Under the pieces are notes generated by a model that did no database searches, had not been told where the DNA came from, and was given only the letters and a program-made list of their open reading frames with translations. Of a stretch of DNA of 64,000 bases, positions 51,403-58,813 are shown one piece after another. A program made the translations under genes and the position numbers. Source of the stretch: Hymenobacter psoromatis (GTDB taxonomy: Bacteria; Bacteroidota; Bacteroidia; Cytophagales; Hymenobacteraceae); contig CP014771.1 in assembly GCA_001596155.1 (NCBI GenBank), positions 2,046,001-2,110,000 of the forward strand. The letters are read 5' to 3'. The stretch's first letter is position 1. The number at the start of each line of letters is the position of its first letter.

Positions 51403-51616
51403 ACCGCAGATTCGACGGATTTAACGGATTTCGTGGATACACCGCTGCGCGGTTGGCTGCGTTTTTTGTGGTTCGTTCGTTTGCTGTTCAAGCTTTCCCC
51501 TAGAACCGGCCGGCCCACTGCCGGCCGGTTTTGCGGTTTCAGCCCGTTTCGTCATCACTTACGGGCAGTCGCGTAGTCAGCCGCGAAATCCGTTAAATCC
51601 GTTAAATCTGCGATTT
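51403..51616. repeat. Family 3 inverted arms between acpP and fabF
   Basis: Left arm about 51404-51460 (ACCGCAGATTCGACGGATTT...), right arm 51571-51616 (GCCGCGAAATCCGTTAAATC...CTGCGATTTT), inverted. A terminator lies in between. The right arm touches the fabF ATG. Confidence 0.75.
51502..51537 (+). terminator. Terminator downstream of acpP
   Basis: AACCGGCCGGC pairs with GCCGGCCGGTT around a short loop, then TTGCGGTTTC. It sits inside the family 3 element between acpP and fabF. Confidence 0.65.
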
Positions 51617-51617
51617 T

Positions 51618-52868
51618 ATGTCGTCAATTCGTCGCGTTGTCGTAACTGGTATCGGAGCCATCACTCCCCTGGGTAGCACCGTCCCCGCTTACTGGGAAGG
51701 GCTCAAAAACGGCGTGAGTGGGGCCGCGCCCATCACCCGCTTCGACGCTACCAAATTTAAAACCCGCTTTGCCTGCGAGGTTAAAAACTATACCCCCACC
51801 GATTACTTCGAACGCAAGCAAGCGCCTAAGATGGACTTGTTTACGCAGTTTGCCGTCATCGCTTCCGACGAGGCCATCGCCGACGCGGGCCTGCTGACGG
51901 ACCATGTGGACAAGGACCGGGTGGGCGTTATCTGGGGCTCGGGCATTGGCGGGCTGCGGTCGCTGCAGGAAGAATGCTTCCAGTTTGAGCGCGGCGACGG
52001 CACGCCCCGCTACTCGCCCTTCTTCATTCCGCGCATGATTGCCGACTCCTCGTCGGGCAATATTTCCATTAAAAACGGCTTCCGCGGCCCCAATTTCGTC
52101 ACTACGTCGGCCTGCGCTTCATCAAACGACGCGCTGATTGCGGCTTTCAACAACATTCGCCTCGGGCTGGCCGATGCCATCGTGACCGGCGGCTCCGAAG
52201 CAGCCATCACTGAGTCGGGGGTAGGCGGCTTCAACGCGCTCAAGGCCATGAGTGAGCGCAACGACGACCCGGCTTCGGCCTCGCGCCCTTACGACAAGGA
52301 CCGCGACGGCTTCGTGCTGGGCGAAGGCGCGGGCGCGGTGGTGCTCGAAGAATATGAGCACGCCCAGGCGCGCGGTGCCAAAATCTACTGCGAAATCATT
52401 GGCGGCGGCATGTCGTCGGACGCGTATCACATCACGGCCCCCGACCCCAGCGGCTCGGGCGTGGTGCTGGTCATGCGCAACGCGCTGCGCGACGCGGGTA
52501 TTAAACCCGAGGAAGTGGACTACATCAACACCCACGGCACGAGCACGCCGCTCGGCGACGGGGCGGAGATTAAGGCTATCGAAACGGTTTTTGGCGACCA
52601 TGCGATCAAGCTCAACATCTCTTCGACCAAGAGTATGACTGGCCATTTGCTGGGCGGCGCGGGCGGCATTGAGGCAGTGGCCAGCATTTTGGCTATCAAG
52701 TACGGCATTGTGCCGCCGACTATTAACCTGCACACGCCCGACCCGGAAATCAACCAGAACCTGAACTTTACGGCCAACGTGGCGCAGCAGCGCGAGGTAA
52801 ACGTGGCGCTCAGCAACACGTTTGGCTTTGGCGGGCACAACACATCGGTCCTGTTTCGCAAACTCTAA
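51618..52868 (+). CDS. fabF: Beta-ketoacyl-ACP synthase II
   Basis: 416 residues. The catalytic triad can be placed exactly: Cys166 in TTSACASSND, His306 in NTHGTSTPLGD and His343 in KSMTGHLLGGAGG. The opening RRVVVTGIGAITPLGSTVPAYWEGLKNGVSG and closing ALSNTFGFGGHNTS are standard. It extends acyl-ACP by two carbons with malonyl-ACP. The ATG follows a family 3 repeat arm without any spacer, so its leader and ribosome-entry region are made of repeat DNA. Confidence 0.96.
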   Translation: MSSIRRVVVTGIGAITPLGSTVPAYWEGLKNGVSGAAPITRFDATKFKTRFACEVKNYTPTDYFERKQAPKMDLFTQFAVIASDEAIADAGLLTDHVDKDRVGVIWGSGIGGLRSLQEECFQFERGDGTPRYSPFFIPRMIADSSSGNISIKNGFRGPNFVTTSACASSNDALIAAFNNIRLGLADAIVTGGSEAAITESGVGGFNALKAMSERNDDPASASRPYDKDRDGFVLGEGAGAVVLEEYEHAQARGAKIYCEIIGGGMSSDAYHITAPDPSGSGVVLVMRNALRDAGIKPEEVDYINTHGTSTPLGDGAEIKAIETVFGDHAIKLNISSTKSMTGHLLGGAGGIEAVASILAIKYGIVPPTINLHTPDPEINQNLNFTANVAQQREVNVALSNTFGFGGHNTSVLFRKL

Positions 52869-53159
52869 TCGCAGATTAAACTGATTTCGCGGATACGCCG
52901 CTGCGCGGCTGACCAAGCGGGAGTGGCTGGTGTTGGCACTTCACTTGTATTTGTACTGGTGCTGGCATTAGCACTGGTTTTTTGCCTGGCGCATTGGGTA
53001 AGAGTTATTCACCGCGCCGTGACTTACTTGTTTAACTCACCTATTTTGTTGCTCAATAGATTATTCCTGCGGCATTCCAGTGGCAATTTACTTACTGCCT
53101 ATCAGCAAGTTAGCCAGCCGCGCAGCGGCGTAGCCGCGAAATCCGTTTAATCTGCGGTC
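52867..53159. repeat. Family 3 inverted arms between fabF and rnc
   Basis: Left arm about 52867-52912 (ATCGCAGATTAAACTGATTT...CGCTGCGCGGCTG), right arm 53112-53159 (CAGCCGCGCAGCGGCG...TTAATCTGCGGTC), inverted, with about 200 bases between them. The right arm touches the rnc ATG. The interior has no supported gene. Confidence 0.78.
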
Positions 53160-53894
53160 ATGCCCCTACCCCTCTTTGGCTTGTTTAGCCGGCTGCTGGG
53201 CAGCGACCGGACCTTTCGGCAGGCCGTGGCCACCGTTATTGGCCAGGACCCGCACAACGCCCGGCTCTACCAGCTAGCTTTTACGCACTCGTCGTTGGTG
53301 CGGGCCGAGCCCGGCGCGGGCCGGCACCAAAGCAACGAGCGACTGGAGTTTCTGGGCGACGCGGTGCTGGGCACGGTCGTGGCCGAGTATTTATTCAAGA
53401 AATATCCCTACGAGCAGGAAGGCTTTTTGACCGAGACGCGCTCGCGCATCGTCAACCGCGAGAGCCTCAATGCTATTGCCCTCAAAATGGGCCTCGACAA
53501 GCTGGTGCAGCTCGATTCGACGCAGACGCGCGTGGCCCGCTCGCGCTCCGTGAATGGCAACGCCTTGGAAGCGCTGGTGGGGGCCGTGTACCTGGATTTG
53601 GGCTACAAGGCGGCCCGCAAGTTCATCCTCAAAGGATTGATAAAGCCATTCGTGGACGTTAATAAGCTGACTACCACCACTTCCAACTACAAGAGCAAGC
53701 TCATCGAATGGGCGCAGCGCCACGGCAAAGACGTGCGCTACGAGCTGAGCGGCGAGCCCCGGCCGGGCGGCGTGATGGAGTTTACGGCCACCGTGCTGCT
53801 GAGCAACGAAGTGATTGCTACCGGCATGGGCCTCAATAAAAAGCAGGCCGAGCAGCTGGCCGCCGAGCGGGCGCTGGTCGCGCTGGGCGTGTAA
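53160..53894 (+). CDS. rnc: Ribonuclease III
   Basis: 244 residues. The signature NERLEFLGDAVLGTVVAEYLF (about residues 57-77) holds the acidic metal ligands; a second set lies in GNALEALVGAVYLDLGYKAARKFI (with the catalytic Glu). The C-terminal double-stranded RNA-binding domain is present (NYKSKLIEWAQRHGKDVRYELSG...TATVLLSNEVIATGMGLNKKQAEQLAAERALVAL). It processes rRNA precursors and double-stranded RNA. The start follows directly after a family 3 repeat arm. Confidence 0.95.
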   Translation: MPLPLFGLFSRLLGSDRTFRQAVATVIGQDPHNARLYQLAFTHSSLVRAEPGAGRHQSNERLEFLGDAVLGTVVAEYLFKKYPYEQEGFLTETRSRIVNRESLNAIALKMGLDKLVQLDSTQTRVARSRSVNGNALEALVGAVYLDLGYKAARKFILKGLIKPFVDVNKLTTTTSNYKSKLIEWAQRHGKDVRYELSGEPRPGGVMEFTATVLLSNEVIATGMGLNKKQAEQLAAERALVALGV

Positions 53895-53912
53895 AGAGGC
53901 TCTCTTAAATCT

Positions 53913-54482
53913 ATGCCGAAGTGGTTAGCACTAACTTGTTTCTACTTGAGCGTACTGGCCTTTGTTCAGGGCCTTCTGTGGCTGAATAATACTTTTTTTG
54001 CTCCGAGATGGCAACGTAACCTGCCTAAGCGAAAACCATTTAGCGAATTGATTAGCCTTGGTTTTTATGTTCCAACTACGTTGTGTCATCACGAGTCTGA
54101 CGGCCCGGCAACAGTGATTGGCTTGGTTGGGGAACTCCAAGGATATGCCGTTGAGATATCCTCCAACTATCTCAACGGCTGGTTTAAATCTCCATTTTTT
54201 ATCATCCGGGTCTTTTTCAATACGGATAGCCTTACTACCAATGAGTTGCTTGTCCGTCGTGAAAAAAACCTAGCGCAAAGCGAGCATATCCGGTGGAGCA
54301 ATGAAATTAAATTATTTACTACCCACATAGAGGAAAAACTAACAATCAGTAGAAACGGGCCTTACAGCCTTAAGCTTATACTTGGTATCGCGGAAGACCT
54401 GATAGCAGAAAGCAAAAAACTAGGTTTGCATCCCGTCAGCTATAATGAAGGAGTAAACCAATGGAGAATTAATCAAGACTAA
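53913..54482 (+). CDS. Unrecognised membrane-anchored protein, low GC
   Basis: 189 residues. One N-terminal hydrophobic helix (LALTCFYLSVLAFVQGLLWL), then a soluble part with DGPATVIGLVGELQGYAVEISSNYLNGWFKSPFFIIRVFFNTDSLTTNELL and NGPYSLKLILGIAEDLIAESKKLGLHPVSYNEG. No domain is recognised. The DNA is visibly richer in A and T than that of the flanking rnc and nadE genes, and Lys, Asn and Ile are common, which suggests a recent arrival. It lies 18 bases after rnc and 3 bases before nadE on the same strand, so it sits inside a likely operon. Confidence 0.6.
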   Translation: MPKWLALTCFYLSVLAFVQGLLWLNNTFFAPRWQRNLPKRKPFSELISLGFYVPTTLCHHESDGPATVIGLVGELQGYAVEISSNYLNGWFKSPFFIIRVFFNTDSLTTNELLVRREKNLAQSEHIRWSNEIKLFTTHIEEKLTISRNGPYSLKLILGIAEDLIAESKKLGLHPVSYNEGVNQWRINQD

Positions 54483-54485
54483 CCC

Positions 54486-56474
54486 ATGCGTATCGCCGGA
54501 GCCGCCCTCAACCAGATTCCTTTCGACTGGGCTCATAATATTCAGAATATCAGCACGGCTATTGCCCAGGCCAAGGCCGAAGGCGTGGAGCTGCTGTGCC
54601 TGCCCGAATTATGCCTGACGGGCTATAACTGCGAGGACCTGTTTCTGAGCGACTGGCTGCCGGCGTCGGCGCTGGCGCATCTGCAAAAAATCCGGCCGCT
54701 GACGGCGGGCATTTGCGTGGTAGTAGGTCTGCCGGTGCGGCTGCATCAGCGCACATATAACACGGCCGCCGTGCTGCGCGACGGGCAGATTCTGGGCTTC
54801 GCGGCCAAGCAGTTTCTGGCCAATGATGGGGTGCATTACGAAATGCGATTTTTTGTGCCGTGGCCCGCGGGCGAGACGACAACCGTGGATTTTGAGGGCG
54901 AAAGCTGGCCGCTGGGCGACCTCACGTTTGAGCATTTGGGCGTGCGGTTTGGGTTCGAAATCTGCGAGGATGCCTGGCGGGCCGATGATGTGCGGCCTGC
55001 GTGCCGCCTGCGCGGCAAGGTGGAGTTGATTATCAACCCGTCGGCCAGCCACTTTGCGATGAGCAAAACGGACCTGCGCTATAAGCTGGTGCTCAACGCT
55101 TCGCGCAATTTTAGCTGCACGTATCTCTACGCCAATTTGCTGGGCAATGAGGCCGGGCGCATTATTTATGACGGCGAAATTCTGATTGCCCGCAACGGCC
55201 ACCTGCTAAAGCGCAATCAGCTGCTGAGCTTCAAGGCGGTGGACATGGAATGGGCCGACGTGGACTTTGCTACCCCCCTCGCCGCAGCTGAAGTCATCGT
55301 GCCGCTGCCCGAGCCCGACGAGTACCGCGAGCTGAACCAGGCCATGAGCCTGGGCCTGTTTGACTACCTGCGCAAGGCGCGCAGCCGGGGCTTCGTGCTG
55401 AGCCTGAGCGGCGGGGCCGACTCGTGCTTCTGCGCCGTGGGCGTGGCCGAAATGGTGCGCCTGGGCGTGGAAGAATTGGGCGTAGAAGAATTTAAGCGCC
55501 GCAGTGGGGCTTTTGATGAGGCCAAAAAAGACGTGGTGCAAACCGGCGCGGGCGGCCCAGCCGAGCAAGTAGTAGTTGAGAGCGAAAAGTTGAGAGTTGA
55601 GAGTGAAGAGTTAAGAGTTAGAGAGTTAGCGGTAGTAGATAGCGCCGACGAGCAACAACTCTCAACTCTTAACTCTCAACTCTTAACTCCCTTAGTTAAC
55701 CACCTGCTGACCTGCGCCTACCAGGGCACCGTCAATTCTTCGGATGATACGTTCAACTCGGCTAAGGACCTGGCGGACAGCATTGGGGCGCGTTTTTTCA
55801 ATTGGACAATTGACGATGAAGTGAGTGGTTACGTGGGCAAGATTGAGGGGGCGCTGGGCCGCGAGCTGACCTGGCGAACCGACGATTTGGCGCTGCAAAA
55901 TATTCAGGCGCGGGTGCGCGCGCCGGGCATCTGGCTGCTGGCCAACGTGCAGAACTGCCTGCTGCTCACCACAAGTAACCGCTCGGAGGCTAGTGTGGGC
56001 TACTGCACGATGGACGGCGACACGGCGGGCAGCATCTCGCCCATCGCGGGCGTCGATAAGGCGTTTGTGAAGCAGTGGCTGCGCTGGGCCGAAACGGAGC
56101 TGGGCTACGCGGCGCTGCGCCACGTGAACGCCCTGCAACCCACCGCCGAGCTGCGCCCGCTGGCCGACAAGCAGACCGACGAGCGAGACCTCATGCCCTA
56201 CCCCCTGCTCAACCGCATCGAGCGCCTGGCCTTCTACGACCGCCTACCCCCCGCCGGCGTGCTGGCCCAGCTCGTGGCCGAAGACCCGCACGCCGACGCC
56301 GAGCAGTTGCGCACCTACGTGCGGCGCTTTTATACTCTCTGGAGCCGCAACCAGTGGAAGCGTGAGCGCTACGCGCCCTCGTTTCACCTCGACGACTACA
56401 ACGTGGACCCGCGCTCCTGGCTGCGCTTTCCCATCCTCAGCGGCGGGTTTGCGGAAGAGCTGGCGGCGCTGTAA
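54486..56474 (+). CDS. nadE: Glutamine-dependent NAD+ synthetase, with an in-frame repeat insertion
   Basis: 662 residues. The glutaminase (nitrilase) half comes first: Glu in LLCLPELCLTGYNCED, Lys in FAAKQFLAND and the nucleophile Cys in FGFEICEDAW. The synthetase half has the P-loop SLSGGADSCFCAVGVAEM (about residue 305) and TTSNRSEASVGYCTMDGD...PIAGVDKAFVKQWLRW. The enzyme amidates deamido-NAD using glutamine-derived ammonia. Between the two synthetase elements (residues about 363-402) lies VVESEKLRVESEELRVRELAVV...STLNSQLLT, encoded by a short-word palindrome (55573-55690), not conserved enzyme sequence; the frame stays open, so the protein is probably active with an extra loop. Confidence 0.93.
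   Translation: MRIAGAALNQIPFDWAHNIQNISTAIAQAKAEGVELLCLPELCLTGYNCEDLFLSDWLPASALAHLQKIRPLTAGICVVVGLPVRLHQRTYNTAAVLRDGQILGFAAKQFLANDGVHYEMRFFVPWPAGETTTVDFEGESWPLGDLTFEHLGVRFGFEICEDAWRADDVRPACRLRGKVELIINPSASHFAMSKTDLRYKLVLNASRNFSCTYLYANLLGNEAGRIIYDGEILIARNGHLLKRNQLLSFKAVDMEWADVDFATPLAAAEVIVPLPEPDEYRELNQAMSLGLFDYLRKARSRGFVLSLSGGADSCFCAVGVAEMVRLGVEELGVEEFKRRSGAFDEAKKDVVQTGAGGPAEQVVVESEKLRVESEELRVRELAVVDSADEQQLSTLNSQLLTPLVNHLLTCAYQGTVNSSDDTFNSAKDLADSIGARFFNWTIDDEVSGYVGKIEGALGRELTWRTDDLALQNIQARVRAPGIWLLANVQNCLLLTTSNRSEASVGYCTMDGDTAGSISPIAGVDKAFVKQWLRWAETELGYAALRHVNALQPTAELRPLADKQTDERDLMPYPLLNRIERLAFYDRLPPAGVLAQLVAEDPHADAEQLRTYVRRFYTLWSRNQWKRERYAPSFHLDDYNVDPRSWLRFPILSGGFAEELAAL
55573..55690. repeat. 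Short-word palindrome inside nadE
   Basis: Left half with words GTTGAGAGTTGAGAGTGAAG and GTTAAGAGTTAGAGAGTTAG; right half with the complementary CTCAACTCTTAACTCTCAAC. It adds about 40 codons without breaking the frame. Confidence 0.85.
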
Positions 56475-56487
56475 GCTCAGCTTGAGC

Positions 56488-56548
56488 TTACGCAAAAGCC
56501 GTTGGTCATTGCGAGCGAAGCGCTCGTAACGACCAACGGCTTTTGCGT
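56488..56548. terminator. Terminator with a family 1 core in its loop
   Basis: A 20-bp stem, TTACGCAAAAGCCGTTGGTC with its complement, encloses CATTGCGAGCGAAGCGCTCG, which is the core of the family 1 repeat. Between convergent genes. Confidence 0.75.
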
Positions 56549-56590
56549 AAATCATACGTGTATTTTGCGCCGGGAGGAACCGCCGGGCGG

Positions 56591-57133
56591 CTACTTTTTG
56601 GCCGCTGCGAGCAGGTTTTTGTGTTCGGCCATCATGTTGGCGTGGTCTTCCACCAGCTGCTTGTGTTCCTGCTGAATCTGCTGGTCCTCGGCTTTCATCT
56701 GGTCATGGTCCTGCGTCATCTGGGCATCCGACACCTTGCCGCTGCTGTGGTTAGCTTCCAGCTCGGCGTGGCGCTTGATGACGGCGTCGTGGCGCTTTAT
56801 CACGTCCTGGTGCTGCTGAATAAGAGCGTCGTGACGCTTTTCCAGCGCCTTGAAGGCCGGCGTATTTTCAATGCCGGCCTGCTTGGCCGCCGCCAGCGCC
56901 TGGCGGTGGTCCACCTCCATCACCGAGTCGGCGGTTTGCATAATGCGGTGGTCGGCTTCCATCTTCTGGTGGTCGGCCACCAGCTCGGCATGGGTGATAA
57001 CCGGCGCGGCGGCGGCCGCGTCCGTCGTGGTGGCGGCGGTTTTGTCGGCGGCCGGCTGGCAGCCGGTCAGCGCCAGTCCGAAGCCCAGCAGGGCCACGGC
57101 GAGGGTAGTTTTGGGGGCGAAAGAACGGTTCAT
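56591..57133 (-). CDS. Coiled-coil lipoprotein rich in Asp-His pairs
   Basis: 180 residues from the ATG at 57133. A lipoprotein signal (LAVALLGFGLALTGC) precedes an Ala-rich stretch and then a long helical region with repeated heptad-like units containing DH, RH and EH: ELVADHQKMEADHRIMQTADSVMEVDHRQALA, ALEKRHDALIQQHQDVIKRHDAVIKRHAELEANH, QDHDQMKAEDQQIQQEHKQLVEDHANMMAEHKNLL. The dense His and acidic residues would suit metal binding, which fits the locus that follows upstream, but no known family is recognised. Confidence 0.6.
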   Translation of the reverse strand: MNRSFAPKTTLAVALLGFGLALTGCQPAADKTAATTTDAAAAAPVITHAELVADHQKMEADHRIMQTADSVMEVDHRQALAAAKQAGIENTPAFKALEKRHDALIQQHQDVIKRHDAVIKRHAELEANHSSGKVSDAQMTQDHDQMKAEDQQIQQEHKQLVEDHANMMAEHKNLLAAAKK

Positions 57134-57170
57134 CAGGAAAGAGGGGGGTAGGGGATGAAAAATCCGGGGC

Positions 57171-57893
57171 TTATTTCCCGAAATTGAAAGCCAGCCCCAG
57201 CGACGTATTAAAGGCCGAAACGGGCTGCTTGGTCTGCAAGCGGCCGGAGTTGTTCGTGCGGTTGGCGTTGTCAATGGTGAAGGCGCTGGCCCCCATAAAG
57301 TCGCCGCGCAGCACCAGACCCACGCGCTCAGCCAGGGCGTAGTGCAGGCCCAGGCCCGCCTGGTAGCCAAATACAGTGCTCGTGGAGCTGTACTGCGTCA
57401 GCAGCGTCTGGGTATTGTCTTCGAGCTGCACGGTGAGGGTAGGCGTGCTGAGACTGTGCACGATGCCCGCCAGGCCGCGCGCTTCCAGCCGCAGCTTACC
57501 GCCGAGCGGAAACATGAACGACGGTCCCACCATCGCCGTGATGCGGCGGAAGCGCTTGCTGCTGCGAATGGTACTCTCGTCCACCCCGAAGCCATCGGTG
57601 AAGCCGGCTCCGATTTGGTTTAAATCATTGGTTTTCAATCGGCCATTGTCGCTATACGCCACCTGGCCGGCCAGGCCCACGATGCCGCCGCCGAAGTAGT
57701 GCGCGCCGTCGAGGGCCAGGTGCAGGCCCGTTTTGGCGAAGCCCGCCTGATTGTTAAAGTAGTCGGACTTGCCAAAGTCGCCCAGGGCGAACGAGGCCCC
57801 GACGTTCAGGCCCACGTAGCCGGGATTAGGAGTAGTCTGCGCGGCGGCGGCCAGGGGCAAGGCGGCGGCCAGCAGGAGGGGTAGGAATTTCAT
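57171..57893 (-). CDS. Outer-membrane beta-barrel protein
   Basis: 240 residues with signal peptide MKFLPLLLAAALPLAAAAQ. Barrel strands alternate: YVGLNVGASFALGDFGKSD, TGLHLALDGAHYFGGGIVGLAGQVAYSD, RFRRITAMVGPSFMFPLGGKLRLEARGLAGIVHSL, TVFGYQAGLGLHYALAERVGLVLRGDFMG, ending in the aromatic-rich LGLAFNFGK. No more precise family. It lies in the same strand run as the lipoprotein and TonB receptor genes and may share their role, or be only a neighbour. Confidence 0.75.
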   Translation of the reverse strand: MKFLPLLLAAALPLAAAAQTTPNPGYVGLNVGASFALGDFGKSDYFNNQAGFAKTGLHLALDGAHYFGGGIVGLAGQVAYSDNGRLKTNDLNQIGAGFTDGFGVDESTIRSSKRFRRITAMVGPSFMFPLGGKLRLEARGLAGIVHSLSTPTLTVQLEDNTQTLLTQYSSTSTVFGYQAGLGLHYALAERVGLVLRGDFMGASAFTIDNANRTNNSGRLQTKQPVSAFNTSLGLAFNFGK

Positions 57894-57931
57894 GGAAAAT
57901 TTTGGTTTTGAAGATTGACTTAGAACCTCTC

Positions 57932-58030
57932 GTCATGGCGAGCCTGCGAGGCAATCGCACCCGAACGACACCCGCGCTGCTCATTCTGGCATCGTTTGGG
58001 TACGATTACTTCGTCCTTGCTCGCCATGAC
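57932..58030. repeat. Family 1 palindrome, degenerate
   Basis: Arms GTCATGGCGAGCCTGCGAGG and a worn complement ending GCTCGCCATGAC. Confidence 0.7.
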
Positions 58031-58043
58031 AAATGATTATTAG

Positions 58044-58715
58044 CTACTTAATGCTCACATTAAAGCCCACGTCCAAATCCGTGGAGCCGGGGGCGTAGGT
58101 GCCGTCCTTCACGTTGGGCTGGTGGCGCAGCACCACCCGCAGGTAGCCCGTACTAGCGGCTCCGGTCTTAAAAATGGTTTTCAACCCCAGCGGCAGCGGC
58201 GGGGTGTTCGTATCTACGTCGGTCGTGGTCACCGTCAGGTTCAGGGGCGGGCCGGCGGGCAGTGGCGTCGGGATGGGGGCAGGGTACGTATCGGTGCCCG
58301 TGGGGGCCGGAATGACGTAGGTACTCGTCGTGGGCAGCGGCTGGTAGAAAAAGTGGTGATAGGTAGTGCGCGAATCGGCGATTTCCTTGCCCACGTCGAA
58401 CGTCGGCGACTGGCTCTTATCGAGTACTCCCAGCTGGCCGGTGTAATTGGCGTTGGCCATCAGGTTCAGGTTAGCCTTGCTCACGTCGGGCGTCAGCGGC
58501 TGGCCCTTGCTGTCGAGCAGCTGTTCCCATTGAGCCGTCACCACGTCAGACGGGTTAGCGGTATTGGTCAGCGTTAGGATGGTTGTTGTGAGGGCCTCGT
58601 TGGCAATGGTTGGGGCCACTACTTGCTCATCTTTGCTGCATCCGGCCAGGGCGGCCAGCAGGCCGGCCATTGCCGCCACGCGGACTTTGGGGGTAGATTT
58701 CAGGGTTAAAAACAT
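58044..58715 (-). CDS. Lipoprotein of the type 1 periplasmic-binding-fold-like Bacteroidetes family
   Basis: 223 residues with a lipoprotein signal (AGLLAALAGCSKDE). The mature protein follows a pattern I recall from Bacteroidetes entries labelled type 1 periplasmic binding fold superfamily: LTLTN...ANYTGQLGVLDKSQSPTFDVGKEIADSRTTYHHFFYQP, then LNLTVTTTDVDTNTPPLPLGLKTIFKTGAASTGYLRVVLRHQPNVKDGTYAPGSTDLDVGFNV. A Pro/Thr-rich stretch (about 125-155) is probably a linker. It follows the TonB receptor gene on the same strand and probably works as its partner at the cell surface. Confidence 0.65.
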   Translation of the reverse strand: MFLTLKSTPKVRVAAMAGLLAALAGCSKDEQVVAPTIANEALTTTILTLTNTANPSDVVTAQWEQLLDSKGQPLTPDVSKANLNLMANANYTGQLGVLDKSQSPTFDVGKEIADSRTTYHHFFYQPLPTTSTYVIPAPTGTDTYPAPIPTPLPAGPPLNLTVTTTDVDTNTPPLPLGLKTIFKTGAASTGYLRVVLRHQPNVKDGTYAPGSTDLDVGFNVSIK

Positions 58716-58765
58716 GGGGTTGAAAAGGGGAAAATGGTTGAGTGATAATTAGTGATTGTTAATCG

Positions 58766-58798
58766 TTTGTCATGGCTTCGCAGGCTCGCCATGACAAA
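58766..58798. repeat. Single family 1 arm forming a small hairpin
   Basis: TTTGTCATGGC and GCCATGACAAA enclose CTTCGCAGGCTC-like bases; half of a family 1 palindrome. Confidence 0.65.
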
Positions 58799-58813
58799 CT
58801 GCGCTGTTTCAGC

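Noticed and set aside
52923..53150. 75-residue hydrophobic open frame between fabF and rnc
   Set aside because: Lies inside a family 3 repeat pair, and its C-terminal part is the translated repeat arm; the hydrophobic start arises from short CTGGTG/GCACT repeats.
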